A stretch of 64,000 nt of DNA from Caprimulgus europaeus (lineage: Eukaryota; Chordata; Aves; Caprimulgiformes; Caprimulgidae), in contig OU015523.1 of the NCBI GenBank assembly GCA_907165065.1, positions 22,905,834 to 22,969,833 of the forward strand. Reading direction: 5' to 3'. The notes below the pieces were generated by a model. That model ran no database searches and was not told the DNA's origin. It was given only the letters and a program-made list of their open reading frames with translations. The stretch's first letter is position 1; each line of letters starts with the position of its first letter. Made by a program: the position numbers and the translations under genes. Positions 33,658-47,836 of the stretch are shown here, piece after piece.

Positions 33658-36600
33658 ATATTCCAGAAAAAACCCGCATTCCAAGAATAATGTTATTTTG
33701 CATTATTAGAAATTTTTCGTGCTTGCTAAACCACAATGCATAATATTAGGAAAAGAAAAAAAAAATCATTAAGATTTCCATAAAACCTCTTTCCCTTTTC
33801 TCTAATTATTTTTTCCTTCCTGCAAATTATGGGCTAAGTTAATGAAATGAAACTTAACAAGAAATTTGATTAGGAATAGATCCTGTTCAGCAAATTGCAT
33901 TTTAAAAAAATGTCAGCTCTACCATATATATAAGTACAGAGTTGCTGAGCAGAAAAAATATGTACTGAATTTTATGTCTTTTCTTCCAGTACAAGACTTT
34001 GTGTACTAACATTTCTACTCTTGATGGCCAGGAAAAAAAAAAAAAAAAGAGTCAGCTTATTTTGTGTTGAACTAGTAGCATTTTTTGTTCACTCTGTCAG
34101 TGTTATACTTATCTTGTTAATTGTTTCTAAGGAGACATATCCCCAACAAGATGTCCAAGTGTGACTTCTGTGTTACAAGAGACAACAGACTAAAGCTCAT
34201 CTGTAAAACTATAATCTTATTTAATGGTAGAAATGAGTGACATTTATTCAGTAATACCTCAAATAGCCAAAGCAGTTACTGTATTGATCAGCAGTTCTCT
34301 AAGTCTCATTGGTATGTCCATCTTTGGTAATATATTTCCTCTCTGACAGTTTATTGCTGCCCTTCTGGCAAAACAAATCTCAGTGTGTGGTTTCACTGTG
34401 TGCTTTACTGATCATGAAATTTGCTAACTTGTGCATAAATAATCATTAGGCATAAGCTGTCATTACTATTTCAAGAAGTTAAAAACCTTTCAAAAGTTTC
34501 AAATAAGTGGCCCTGTCTTACAACCAATATCCTTCCCTGCTCAAGGTCAGACCCTCAGTTAACTTTGTGGAGCTTTCAGAAAAGTTCAGGAGTGAATGAT
34601 CATATTCTGCTACTCCATGGTTAGGGTTATGTGTTGCTCTTTGATAGAGGTAAGAGGCAAAAGTATTTGTTTTGTTAATTTAGAAATAGCTATTTCTCAT
34701 GAAGATCCTCCCTGCTGAGGTGATTATAAAAACCTGGGTAAGATTGCTATTAGGCCACTTTTGGCTGGCCTGATATAGTAAAACTGCCAACAGAGCCATG
34801 GAGCAAAAACTGTATGAGTCTATACGAGTCTGGGCTCGAAACAATAACAGTATCAAGAAGAATGAAATTAGTTTAGGCACATTCACATTTCATGAAAGGA
34901 AGGGGTCACTTTCATTTAGGGGAGGCTTGTGGTTATTTTTTTTCCTATGAGCAAACTGCTTTGAAAGCATGTGTTAAAGGGTATACAACTTTGGATCTAC
35001 TATATGACTTATCTACAATGATAAAAATCATGTAGTTGAGAAAATAGAAAATACACAAAAGTTAAAATTAACCTTTCTAATTATTGAGAAGGCTTCTAGA
35101 AGCTTTTCTTACAGAGAAAAATAAAATTTTATTTCAAGAAGAAAAATTAGTGCTTTAAGTCACTATCCTTAAATCTTGACAAAGCCATTTGAACAAATAA
35201 CTTATTTTTTTAATTGTCTCAGCTACAAGGGCTCTATTTTATTCTTATCATGGAAATACAAGCCAAATTCTTTCACAGTTTGATTGATTGTTTCCCAGTT
35301 ACATTTGGGATGAGATAACAAGAGCATGCAAAGGAGGTGATAAAATTTGGTGGATAAGGGAAACAAACAATTATTACTTAAAAGTGGAGGAAGTGCCTTC
35401 TCTGTCTGTCTTTCTTAAATGAAACAACAACAGCAAAAGCTGGCCCCAAAAAGCCCAAACTGAATAGACTTTGCAAAGCTCTCTGGCTGACACAATGGGA
35501 CTTCTTTCTATTTCAACATGTTCTGACTATTGCAGTAAGCCCTTTGGAAATTATTTCTAACCTGAAAGGAATTCCCACAGTGCTGAAAACTTCTGAGCAT
35601 TCAAGAGAAAGTAAGGAACTTTTTTTCTTCTTGTTGGAGTTCTTGGAGTTTGTTTGTTTTGGGTTTGGAGTTTTTTTGTTTGGTTGGTTGTTTTTTTCCT
35701 AAAAAGAACCCAACTATATTTTGGTTCCCATAGAACAAACCAAATAAAAATAAATATATATAAATATAGGAGTTTGTGTATATAATGATACTGAGAGAAT
35801 GATGGAAGTGAGGAAATTTTATAACCTTGACATTTTAACTAGTAGGAGAAATAAGTCTTTAAATTCACATAGCTAATGCTGTGACAGTTTCTCTTTGCTA
35901 ATTTGTATAAAATCAGTGGATCACAATGAATGACTCATTTACTCTGATAATTGAGCAGGAATCATATGATTTGTCAGAACCACTGAACAAGCAAAACTCT
36001 TGAACTGTGATTTTTTTTTTTTTGTCTTGAAGCAATCTTATATTTATCCATTTCTTTTAAGACTAAACAAAATGATTGGCTTATGCACAGTCCATTCTTT
36101 TATTAGTACCATATTTTTTTATATATCTAGATAATGGATTTACATTTAAAAAAATATTATGTTTATTTTTTCTTTGGGCAATTAGATTTTTTTGCCAATT
36201 ATTCTGATTAACTATTCCAAGAAATTGGATTAAAAATAAAATATGTAGACATGGAGCAATAAAAAATATAAACAAATCAGGAGAACCCAAAACTTTTTTC
36301 AGATGCCATTTAGAAATCAACTGAAAATATATTTGGTTTGTTTTTTTTTTTTTTTTATCTCAAATGTAACGTATTTATGGTCTTCAATTATATAGCAGTA
36401 TTTAAATAGTTATTGGAAATTTACAAGTAAATTAGTTAATTAGTGAAATTAATTTTCCTTTATTTCTTCTCTATAAATTGTTGGATTGTTGGTTTTGTTG
36501 GAAATGGATAATCCTCAAATTAGATACTCTTCCCCTCTCAAATAATAACTCACACTCAAAAAAAGTATTGCTTGTATAAAATATTTTTTAAAGCCTTTTG

Positions 36601-37116
36601 CTATCCTTTCCAACCTCGTTGCTCTCTTCTCAAAATGGACAGCCTCTTCTTTTAAAACAGTTATTATCACACTGTGTCTGAAATAATTAATGAGGCTCTT
36701 ATTTATTACCAATATAGATTATTAAAAGCACTTTCTCTTTTATTAACAACATTCACCAAATTTAATTAAATCCTAGTTAAAATTGACACAAAAAAAAAGG
36801 AAGAAAGAAAAAATAAAGTCTCTAAATGACTGAGTTTGACAACTCCAATTCAGGTATGCATCCCTATTCAGAGAGCATGCTAAAGCCTTTGTGATTTAAA
36901 TATTTGAATATTTACTAAGAGTTAAGTAATTGACAAAGTTTTTTTCTATACTAGGCCATATCAAAAAAACTTGACAGAAAGAGTACTGATATCAAGCTGA
37001 GTCTTTTCACAGAGCTCAAAGCTTGTCTCAAAAACCTGCGGTAAGAGCTTTCAAGCTGCTTTCTTAAAGCTTTGTGGCTCAGGTGCCTACATGGCACTTT
37101 TTATAACTTAGCGGTC
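33658..37116. other. Unassigned AT-rich DNA with G/T tracts
   Basis: I see no supported gene. A16 lies at 34033-34048, a G/T-only tract at about 35647-35697, and T-runs near 36009 and 36341. The 36990-37116 piece, just outside the LTR below, is unassigned. Confidence 0.5.
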
Positions 37117-37385
37117 TGATACCAAGAAAGCGGGTCAGATAAACTCTCTCAGAAAGACTCATTTTGGAGTTTTAGAAAGCAGGTATTATTCATTACAGCA
37201 TTGGACACACACAGAGATCACTCCCCCAAGGTGTATGTGTCCGTCCTTGTTTCAGCACACATTATACTGACCTAATACATGCATGTTCATTGAACTTCTG
37301 AGAAATTATCTACATATTCAAATCATTTCCCGTAACTATTTAGTGGTTATTAGCATATGTAAATATCAAACATTAAGGTGATAAA
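37117..37385 (-). mobile_element. Probable ERV LTR, minus strand
   Basis: The plus strand starts TGATACCAAGAAAGCGGGTC at 37117, so the minus-strand element ends in ...TATCA. Further right, 'gttttagaaagcaggtatta' (about 37171-37190), followed by a TTCATTAC stretch where the family has the complement of AATAAA, and a G/C-richer block with 'actcccccaaggtgtatgtg' match an avian ERV LTR. U3-like sequence ('attatctacatattcaaatc') extends to roughly 37380 or beyond. The poly(A) signal looks mutated. The 5' end of the LTR and target-site duplications were not found. Confidence 0.55.
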
Positions 37386-39061
37386 TGCTCATTCCATAGT
37401 AATCAGCAATTTTATTCAAAGGTTTTTACAACAGCTGGTGATGTCTAAGCAACTAAGGGATCTATAAATCTTTTAGTTTCTAATTTTTCAGGGTTTACTC
37501 TTTTAGGTGTAATAACCTAAAATAATTGTAGCTATATTATTGTTTCGTGAACATGGACTGAAATATTCAACAAACCTTATCCATTCAAAAAATCAGACCC
37601 CTAACAGTATTTGACTTCCAGATTAGTTGTCCCTTGAAATATAGTGTCTTTGTGGCAAAATTTAGTGGGTTAGGATTATTTCAGAGATATTTTCATAGAA
37701 AAATATTCTTTTTCTGGTTTCTTTACAATTTTTTAGCATTTTAGTGAGAGATACCATCTCTACATGGATAATCAGGTGAAACTTATTTTCTCACATTCTT
37801 TAACAGAGTTAAAACTGTGAAGTGAGATCCTCCCACTTCCCCATGGTTTGACTAAATTAGAGCTGTTAGCTCTGGACTGATAACAGTTATGTGTATTTAT
37901 ATTATTTTTTAATTTTAATCATAGGTTCATTACTGTCAATTCTAAATTCACAAATGCTTAAAAACATTAGTTACAAATTTATATTTTTATTAACGAGAGT
38001 AAAACTGTAGCTTTCATTATTTTTGAGGGAAACAAATTTAGAAAACTAAATACTTTTCCAGCTGTCACTCAAGAATAGAAATAGATGCAGAGCCCAATTC
38101 TGAGATGCTTGACTCAAAACTTAAATCAGTGGGGTTGGATCAACAACAAAATTCACTTATATATAGCTTCTGTAGCTTTAAGGACTGTGAGAACGTTTTT
38201 TGAATTATGATGAGGAGTAGTGAAGAGATGTAAACAGCAGACATTAATTAAGAAACTTGTTTTTCTTTGATTACAGAACAAAACCAACAACAACTTCACC
38301 TTTTTTGTGGGACTGTTGTGATTTGTTGGGTTTTTTTCAGAGTCTATTTAAATAGTCAGTTGAATAGTCCTTTCACACCGTTCAAAATATTTATGTAATT
38401 TTTTTGGAAGAACTGTATTGACTTAATTTTGTTTCTACTGAAAATCTATGAAAGATTTTCTTATTTTTTTCCCATCTAATACGGTGAGAGCAGGTAGTGG
38501 ATATATTTGGGATATATATAAGAGATATATGTAAGGGAGTTTCATCCCTTAAATGACAACTCAAGGACTGTTTCGAGTAATGTTTCTAATCCTTTGAGTA
38601 GTCCTTGTGCATATGAAAACAATTAAAAAGAAAAAAAAATAGTCTCTGTTTTAAAGACCTTTGACTTCTTCAGTCATTGCCCCAAATGATCTATTCAGCA
38701 TAGTTTTCTTCCCTGTGTTTTGGTTTGTAGTTTGTTTTTATGGTTTTTTGTGGGTTTGTTGTGTTTTTTGTTTGTTTGTTTGTTTTTTCTTATGTCCCAT
38801 ACCATAAATGATTTAGAAAGTGGTGTGTGTTTGGTTTGTTTTTCAAAAACAAAAAATTTAATAGAATCAGGTCCCACATTTTCTAAGAGGTTGCACAAAC
38901 AGCAACATTTTTCAGACAGACATTTTTAATAAGAGTAAGATTTCTTTCGTAAACTTTATCTGACAGTTTACGAATTAAGTGAAAACAAACAGTCCTAAAA
39001 CTGAGTATGATTTAACAAGATTTTACATTGTGTTTGAAAAAGCTTATCAGAAACAACAAAC
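37386..39061. other. Unassigned AT-rich DNA
   Basis: No gene is recognised. The first 150 bp may still belong to the LTR on the left. A run of GATATAT-like words lies at about 38499-38532. Confidence 0.5.
38715..38788. repeat. G/T-rich low-complexity tract with (TTTG)n
   Basis: About 70 bp of almost only G and T, ending in (TTTG)n, the complement style of the A/C tracts elsewhere in the window. Confidence 0.85.
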
Positions 39062-40103
39062 TGTGTTGGTTTGTATGTGGCAGGCTGTTTTTGGTAGCGA
39101 GGGGAAGGGGCTATAGTGATGGCCCTTGTAAGAAGCTTCCAAAAGCTCCCCTGGCTCCACATCAGACCTTCCTCTAGCCCAGACTGAGCCAATTAGCAAT
39201 TAAGAAATTCTTCTTTGAATCAATATTTATGAAGGGAAGAACAGGTTTTGAAAAGAAGGAAGAGAGAACCTGGAGGAAGAGACCATGGACCTGAACAAAA
39301 GATGACCTTTGGCCTAAACAAAGAAGAGAGCTTCAGTTCCAGGACAAAGGAGGATGAGGGAGAGGACAGAGAACCTCAGATACCCAGTTCAACATACATG
39401 GAGTAGGAAAAGATAAAAAAGGTCCCCTGCAGCCCATGGAATTTCAATGACGGAACAAATGCCTCTGTGTAGGCCATGAAGGACTCCACGCTGGAGCAGA
39501 AAGCTGTACCCGAAGGCAGTTGTAATTGTGACTTTGAGGGCTCGTTGGATGAGCAAGAAGACCCCCAGAGAGAGGGAGAGACGGGACACTTCCAGGAGGA
39601 GGTGAACTGAACTGGAAGACATCTCCATGTCAGAGCAGGGAGCTGTGCTGAAAGAGGTCTGTGACTTCATGAGAAGCCAGCGTTGGAACACTTGTTCCTG
39701 GACTTTTGCAGCCCACAAAAGGGACTTACATGCCAGAAGAGCGTCATAGGCTAACTGACTATGACATCTGTTCCCTGCACGCTGTGCCGCTGAGGGAGAG
39801 AACATAGAGAAATCGGGAGCAAAGTAATTTGAGCCCAGGAAGACGGGAAGAGTAGGAAGAAGGTGTTTTAAGATGTGGTTGTTATGTTTCACTGTCATAC
39901 TCTGATGATTGGTAATGGATTAAACTGATTTTTCTTCCCCAAATTTAGTCTATTTTACCTGTGACCATAACTAGTGAGTGAGCCATCTCTGTCCTTCATT
40001 CCTAATCCATGACCTCTTTGTTGTGATTCTGTTTCCAATTCAGCAGCTTTGAGGGGAGTGAGTGCAGGACCACTTTGTCTTACCTGTGGGTGAAACAACC
40101 ACA
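39062..40103 (+). mobile_element. ERVL-type LTR, about 1.04 kb
   Basis: The start TGTGTTGGTTTGTATGTGGC is the typical opening of the large avian ERVL LTRs. It is followed by 'gagccaattagcaatt' (39186-39201) and a TATA-like 'caatatttatgaaggg' near 39221. A GC-richer region holds degenerate tandem units ('ctgcagcccatgg', 'gactccacgctggagcag', 'cagcccacaaaagggac') to about 39740, then 'tgtgccgctgagggagag'. The poly(A) region follows with 'ggtaatggattaaactgatt' (ATTAAA at 39919-39924), then a U5 ending 'gaaacaaccaca' at about 40103. No clear 5-bp duplication remains, so it is older than the LTR at 33058. The 169-codon minus-strand frame (39389-39898) is antisense. Confidence 0.85.
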
Positions 40104-43100
40104 CTCATTGAAAAATCTCAGAAAGAGTGCTCAAAGAATTTTTTTTTTTTTTAGAAGTAAAGTATCCTTTATATGTTTTTGGTTTTATAGTTGCCCAAGA
40201 GATATAAACAAAAAGAAAGAAAAAAATGATTGCATTAGGAAATAATCTTTATGAGGCATAACTGGAAGATGGCAAATCATTTATAATGTAACTGTAATTT
40301 TGTTAATAAATAGTAACTCCATGTTAATTAGTATGAGGAGAAAATTTTAAATCTTAGTGTCTGTGACCTTATCTTTACCTACAAGGCTCGAGAAGCTTTG
40401 TCAAAGTGAATTAAATTGTTCACTTTCTTAAGCTGTAATGTCTGGAGGAGAGCTGAAGTGCACTAGCAAGACATAATAATACATTCACACTTTTCATCTT
40501 TCTCTTGACATTTGAAATATCAAGAGTACTACATAATCATTTCCATCTCCTCCTCCGTTCTTGACATATCTCCAAAGTATGAGAGGTGATAGCACATGTA
40601 GTTGAAGGCTGAAACCGAAACAACCTCACTCCATGCCAGCTGAGTAAAAGATGGTTGCAGTTTGAACTGTGGTCCTTTGCAATACATAATTTAGATTCTC
40701 TAGATTTTTTAGGCTCTCACAGTAAAATGAAGGTGTTTAAAATTTGTTTTGTTTTAATTATAAAAGATAGAACCATACAAGGAAAATATCTTTTTATCAT
40801 AAAACTAGCTGTTACTGCAAAAAATCTACATACAGGACTAAATATTTACACACATGACTTGCATGTTAAAGTTCATTATTTCAGTGATGGACAGTATCCT
40901 GCCTTGCCTAAGCTCTGTCTTAACTTTCAGTATACTTAAAGGTTATATAATTGTCACATGCTATCTTGAAAGAAACTGATGAAAACAAACTTTTTGAAAT
41001 TCTGTTCTGGATTAAAATAAATTTTCTAGAGGAGTGCTTGCTTCTTGCTTTTCAATTTCTATTACTTTTAACTGTCTCTCTGCTTATGTTGGTGATGAAA
41101 ACTCACAAAACTTTCCTGATCAGTACACAGGATGAAGTGTGCCAGATGGTAACATCAGCTTGATTCAGGGAAAAAAAAACAAACCAAAAACCAGCTTATT
41201 GGGAGTGACTGGAGAAAGGTGGAAGAGTGCTCTGAGTTAATTACAAGTATTTTCCAGAGCAGAGCATGAATATTGCTTCTGTTCAGAAACACATAGATAG
41301 AGAACAAAGAATACTGATGATTCCAGGGCACATGCCTTGGAAATGAAATGGATTTATTAAAAGAATTGTGCAATTTGTTTCAAATGTTAAAGCACTGAAT
41401 ATGAAATGTTCCTACTCATTACGTTTCTTTTGAACTATTGTCTCTGCTTTCTCTTTTTAAACTACCAAGCATATGTAATTTTCAACTGAAATGTCTTCAG
41501 CATTTGCAATGTTTGAGATGATTGTCTCAACTTGTTAGATATGTTCTATAGGCACTTGATAATTTATCTTATTTTTCCTTGAGAGCCATCACCAAAATTT
41601 TAAAAATCACCCTACAACTCTGCAGAGCTGTGAAATTGTGAAGTCACTTTTACACTGCTTTAAAGGATCAGTGAGTGGTGTGAGTAATAAGAAATCCAAA
41701 ATCTACTCCAAAGGCAACTATTCTTTTCTTATTCTGGTCTCGGTATATTCAAATGTTGAAACTTGATACTTACAAACTATTTAAAAGGAAAACCAAAAGA
41801 AAACCAAGCCAAACAAACAAACAAACAAACAAACAATGGATGGTCTATGTCATGGCTTTCATAACAGCAACCACAGCTTTGAAGGTTGTAAAAGGTTGCT
41901 AGATAGTTCCCTGTTGTGTACAGTAAAGGGAAAACACCTGGAAAGGAAAACAAGCTCGTTAGCATTATTTGAGATAATACTGGGAGTAAGCCAGTCACTT
42001 TAGATGACATTTTAGATAGACAACACATATGGTCTTATGTATTTTTAAGCAAAGACTTTACTTTGAAACCACATTTTTTACAATAATGAGAGCATTTCCT
42101 GACAGGTTTTATAGAAATATTTTTTTTTTCTCTCCACTGCCTTGTAGCTTAAGCACAATATATTAACTTTATTAATTTCTTAAAATATAGACATAAATAA
42201 TAAGCTTTGAGATTAAAATAATAAATTTTTTCTATGTGTTTTAGATAGATCTATTTTTGTGTTGACTTCAATGGAGAAACATTGAAGACAAGTTCAGTAC
42301 AGAACAACTAAGAAATATGTCACTAAACATGCAGTAGCAGATACGCTATCAGCAGGTCCACTCGAAAAGGTTAAATTAAATTATTATAAAATAATATCCT
42401 ACAGTAGAAGGAATGAAATGAAGATGAAGTTGTAACATAGTTGTAAGATTGATATTTATGATGGGAAATCATGTGAGCGGCTTCCATTTTGGTTGGACAA
42501 ATTCAGATAGATAAAAAGACCTATAAAGTAATTATTAATATTATGTGCATAAATTGAAGCATGAAAGTCTCAAATAATTTGTTTCAGATGGCAATGTTTT
42601 TTGTGACTTTAGACTAAAAGTAAAAAGGGCTTTGGAAGTGTCTAGATGCAGTATCCCAAAAGGGAAAAAAATATCTCTCAGATGATACGCTATTTTAGAG
42701 TGAAATTAGTGCCCAGTTCTGGGCTTCTCAGTGCAAGAGAGATATAATATTAATACAATAAATCACTAAACCAAAAAGTTCCATTTTGAAGCAAAATTTT
42801 TTTGTATCTTAAAATACACAATGGCAAACCATGGAAATGCATATTGTTTATATGTATTTACTTTTAATCGTCTAAACCAGCCACCAATTCAAATCTTACC
42901 ACTCTAACATCAGTTTTCTATGGGAGACGTTTCTGTGTTCAAGAGTTAGAGACTAAAGTACATTCATTATGCAAATTAATACACAGCCTGTATTTACTCT
43001 GTAATATATTGCAATGAAGGCTGACAACTGTCAAGAATAGTTAAATAAAATAAATCTGACAATGCATATGCATTATATGCATAGAAATGACTGAGATAGA

Positions 43101-44869
43101 TAACCATTTGCCATCTGAAAACACACAATAATGATCAGTTCATAACTGTTGATAGTACATTTTCTTAACTGTGTGCCCAAAAGGCAAAGATTGATTTTCT
43201 AGATTGCTATGCACGTTCTTACAATATTCTGCAATTCCAGTGTTACTGTAACTCCATAAAATACATGTAAACAACTTTCAATTAAAGTGCATTTTTTTTA
43301 ATATGATGACTAATAGAAACTTTCAAAGGCATAACTTCAAGAAATTCAAGCTCACCTTCATCAACACTCCTAAAATTTAAAGAGCCTTTTGTCAGTTGCA
43401 AGAAATCATACAATCATATCTATTAACATTTGACATCTAAACAAACAGAAAAAATATGAAAGAGATGATGTGCAACAGATGAGTAAGACACCGTTTTTCA
43501 ATATTTTACATCAGCACCAACTAACACAATTACCTAACTTACCCATATTTACCCCTTCCTTTTTTACATACTGAGAAAACAACATGACTATGGGAAATTA
43601 TATTATTATCATGTACTCCTATTACCTACAATGTTTATTCTGTTTTTATTATTCTTATGGTACTACTGGTTTGAATTTGCTGGCTTGTTTTATTTTCTTC
43701 TTTTTGTGAAAATGTTCAATTGCATTAAGACAGAAACTAGTGTGCCTAAAAGTTTTCCCAAAATACAGAGATAACCCTTTTTGAAGATGGTTATTAATAT
43801 TCTCATGTAAATCTACCAAAGCTACTATATTTTTCTTATTCTCCTGTAGATCATTTTAGTGTAAAATGTAACTTCCTTAAAGTACTAGATTTCCATTGTC
43901 TTAGCCTACCCATCCTCTTGTTCATGGCAGCATGCAATTGTAACATCAGAAAACCTTGCCTTTCTGGTCTCTCTAGGGGTAACATTTTAGTATTATTTAA
44001 AACCAGGACAACAGTGAACGGAAGTTACAGTAATTATTAGTTGAAAATAACAACAAACTTCTTTGAGGAATTCATGTAGCATGAGAGAAAATACAAACAT
44101 GATTAAAGAGGATACTTTGCTTTCTTTTGAAACTGGGTTTCCTGCACTTATTTCAAAAGTCTATGATTCTTCCAGGCTTTTTGTTGTTGCTGTTTGGTTG
44201 GATTTGCTGCATACTCTCAGTACATTTCAGTTAAAGTATATAAAAAAACCAAAATCAGAAGATGACTACTTTTATAATTGAAGTTGCATTCATTTTATGG
44301 TTCTTACTTCTTGTAAGTGATTATCTTCATGTGGCAAATATGTTTAATGTCACATTTTATTTTCTTTGTATTTTAACAATAAAATTAGGGTTTATAGATA
44401 TTGATTCGTGATGAATTAATTATGGAACACTTGTAAAAAACTAATAATTTAATAAAAAGCTGAATAGAAACTTATATCTTGATTTTTATGGTAATATTAA
44501 AGTTTGCTGATGAAGTTATATATCTGAATCTTGAGTTTCGGTTGTGTCTCAGTTATGTAGCATTCATGGCATATATTGTGGTTTCCTCAGAGGATAAGCC
44601 TACTTAACAGATAAGTCTTTAGGTCATAATTCCTCATTGGACTAAAGCAACACCTCCTCCTGAAGAGGACCTGGTTTCTGCTTCAGCTACCTTACTTCTC
44701 ATTCTGACTAATTTGAATTTTTCTGTCAGAGCATGTATTTGTTACAAATTCCATATTTCTATACAATTTGCTATAAATTATATATTCTATGTACATAGCT
44801 CAAAAGTGATGTTGCAGTTCAGCAGTACAGAATTCAAGGGAAGATATTCTCCCCAATCTGTGGAGCACC
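40104..44869. other. Unassigned AT-rich DNA
   Basis: No gene or named transposon is visible. Open stretches up to 94 codons (40655-40939) look like chance. A (CAAA)n tract lies at 41811-41835 and an A/C tract at about 41170-41193. Confidence 0.5.
41811..41835. repeat. (AAAC)n microsatellite
   Basis: About six AAAC units following an A/C-rich lead-in from 41787. Confidence 0.9.
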
Positions 44870-44963
44870 AGTGGAGGCTGCAGTGTGGATGCTGTGCACA
44901 ACTGGGCACATCTTGTTTAAGATGGTCCAGCTAAAGCCTACAGGATGGTCAGGGGCCTAGAAC
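44870..44963 (+). mobile_element. Probable old CR1 fragment (end of RT)
   Basis: Segments 'tgtgcacaactgggcacatc' (about 44893-44912) and 'aggatggtcaggggcctaga' (about 44942-44961) resemble the CR1 ORF2 region just after the RT domain, which is followed in intact copies by the block seen at 5056. There is a deletion between the two segments and no 3' end, so confidence is limited. Confidence 0.45.
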
Positions 44964-45974
44964 ACAGCAGCTAACTGTGAAGTGATATGGAAAAAATAAA
45001 AATAAAAATAAATCACCAAAATCATGCAAATAAGCATACATGCAATGTTTTTTTAGAAATATGCTTCTTGAGACAAAATTCCTGGTGCAGTTCCCAGGAC
45101 CAGTATGTCCTATTCTGCTATGTCCAGTGATTTGTAACAATATTTTTAAGTATTGGAAGGGCCAGGAGAGACAAGAATTACTCTCCCCTTGGATGAATCC
45201 AGTTGTACATCATGCATTGGCAGATGTAAAATCAAGGAAAACTAATTAGGTCTTCTTGTTCTCAGAAGTAGTGAGTGACTAATGCAAAGTTGAATTTTGG
45301 AAAATTAGGTACCTGGCTTGTTGTATGGGATTTCCATGAGGTAAGTCTGGTAGTATGTGAATACGAAATGTAAAATTATCTCTGTGGCTAAAGCTTATCA
45401 GTGAAACATGTTATATTTTCATCAATTTAACTCTGGTCTAAAGAGCTATTGTCCCTAATGGAAGCAAATGAAAAACTATGTTACTGTTTCTTGTTAACTT
45501 TCTCAGGATTATTTTTTCATTATTTCATTATCTCTTAGATGCAAATGTTGATCCAATTATAGATTTAACAAGAAAAAAAGTATAATATTAAAAAACACCT
45601 TCATAATTTGAAAATCATAGGGGGAAAAAGGAAAAGGAAGAACAAATGAGAGTCTTGCTTTGGGAGAAAAGGTTAAAGAAAATGGGAAGAACAAAAAGGA
45701 AAAAGACAAGGGCATAAGTGAGATGTAGAAGGTGAAAAATTAACAAATATTTAGCCAAAACGGAATATAGTTGTTGACTTCTAACTAATTGAAGTTCAAA
45801 TCACTGTTAATTCTCTGGTTTTACTTGCTTTAACAGAATCAGAAATTGAAGTTATTGATATTATATCATATTACAGGCTTATTGAGATAAGCTTTAAGGA
45901 TTTGTCTTTATAGAGCTGTTAATTCAGATTATCATATGGTTTGAAATAGAAGTGCAATTAGAACTGCAATCCTT
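44964..45974. other. Unassigned DNA with a purine-rich stretch
   Basis: (AAAAT)n lies at about 44993-45013 and an imperfect purine-rich run at about 45618-45730. No gene is recognised. Confidence 0.5.
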
Positions 45975-46228
45975 TGTGGTGGTTTAACTCACAGGTAGGA
46001 CCATGTGGTCCTACACTCACTCCCCCCACCTAGTGAGGTGGGATGGGAGTCACAACAAAAAGACACAGATAAGAATGAGGACAGGTTCAGCTCACTCACC
46101 AGTTATGGTTAGGAGCAAAACAGGCTCAACCTGGGGAAGAAAAAACAATTTAATTTGTTACCAATCAACCAAGTAGTACACAAGATATAACAACTACATC
46201 TCTAAGACACCTTCGCCCCCCGCCCCTA
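45975..46228 (-). mobile_element. ERV LTR end, minus strand, truncated
   Basis: The plus strand starts TGTGGTGGTTTAACTC, the reverse complement of the ...GTTAAACCACCACA end typical of avian ERVL-type LTRs. It is followed by 'actcactccccccacctagt', 'gacaggttcagctcactcac' and 'gcaaaacaggctcaacctgg', then 'acaatttaatttgttacc', which holds the poly(A)-signal region, and finally a C-rich patch to about 46228. This is the U5/R half only. The rest is deleted or diverged beyond recognition, and no target-site duplication could be matched. Confidence 0.68.
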
Positions 46229-47836
46229 TTACACAAACTTATTATAATCTGATCTGGCTTATATCACACAAAAACTGGCTGCATAGGCTAATACCCAGAG
46301 AAGAAAAAAACATATTTCTTGACTATCTGTACTTTCTTTCAAGGCTAACTATTAATTGCTTTAGGATATTTTTGTTTGTTTGTTTGCTTGCTTTTTTGAG
46401 GAAAGGAGAGCTTGCTTACAGAAATTCTGTCCGTGCTTAATCTTTATTCATATTATAAACTCAATTGAAAATTGGCACAAATTATCAAATAAAGGTAAAA
46501 ATGTCTTTATAAAAAAAAAAAAAAAAAATTGTGATCCATTATGCTTCTTAAAAAATGCACTTTTCATGTAGAAAATGTAGAAAGTTGCTTTCCTTTACCT
46601 GGAAAGAAAATGTGAGCAAGTAAAGTCAAATAAGTGAATATTGTTTTTGAAAGAAGATTCTCAGCAAATCTGTGACATCAACTAACTGGAAGCTTTCACA
46701 CAAGTAATGTGAAAGATGAGGACCCATGGTCAAACCTTAGTTCTCTAAACCCCAAATTAATTCCTCCACTAGGATTAGTTACATCTTGAGAAGGTACATA
46801 TATACATAATATGCTTGGATCATTAATAATGTGAAGGCTGTGTGATGCTAAACCTCACAAGCTCATTTCAAAATATTGTTTATATTTCTTTCTTTCTTTC
46901 ATGGCTATGTTATGTAATTGATTATTGACATCACTTACACTATTACAATTTTTCTGGGATACAATTAGCCTAAGATGTCTTGTTTCCATACTACTTATTT
47001 AATTCAGTTTGCCTGAAGTTGCGTGTGACTGAAAATATGATTGCTTTAGATCAGTCTCTAGGCAATGAGTGTATAAAGTAAGAAAGAAACATACCTACAT
47101 ATTGGTGAAAGGATTTTTTTCCTATACTTCTGTCAATGATGCTTTTTTCTGTGAAGGCAGTTTTCAGTACTGTGGCATATTTCATTGTGTTCAGTTGAAA
47201 CAAATTGGATGAGAAACTGTGCTTTTTATTTTTATATGACAGGTTTCTACAATCTTTCATACATGCTATATGTACAGACTTCTAAATAGTTTTAGGGTAT
47301 TTTTTTTTTAGGAAATAGATGAAAGGAAGTGATTTCCTATGAAGACTTCAGAATTGCACAAATTACAACCTGCATCTGATAATACAAAACTATAAATAAG
47401 AAAAGTATTATTTTTAAAGAGAGTGTTGAGTCACAAGGTTGAAACCTCCTCCTCAAGTGCATTTTAAATCAAAACAGACAGTTTTGGGCAGTATCCAGAA
47501 GTTTTAAAGACAATACTTGCAGTTTATTTCAAAGAAAGGAAAAAAGTCAATGCAGAGTCAAAAGAAGCTCCTGTTCAAGAGACTTCAAAACACTAGTTGG
47601 TTTGTAATGATCAAGGTTTTATAACTGGCTCAAGATCAGAGAATGTAATCTGGATATCCAATTAAAAGATAAAAGAATGAGGCATGTCTTAACCTAGAGT
47701 GTCTGTTCAATACCTACTTAATATTTACACTCTTGTGGTGAGTTCAGATAAAATATTTTCTTTCTCAGGCCATAGACATAGAGGGAAATGGGAATATCCT
47801 TGTATGATTTAGCAATCACTTTGTTCTTATATCAGG
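46229..47836. other. Unassigned AT-rich DNA
   Basis: (TTTG)n lies at about 46370-46397 and A18 at 46511-46528. I see no gene or transposon. Confidence 0.5.

Noticed and set aside
39389-39898. 169-codon minus-strand open frame
   Set aside because: It is antisense within the ERVL-type LTR at 39062-40103. LTR promoter and poly(A) landmarks are all on plus, and the protein has no family features.
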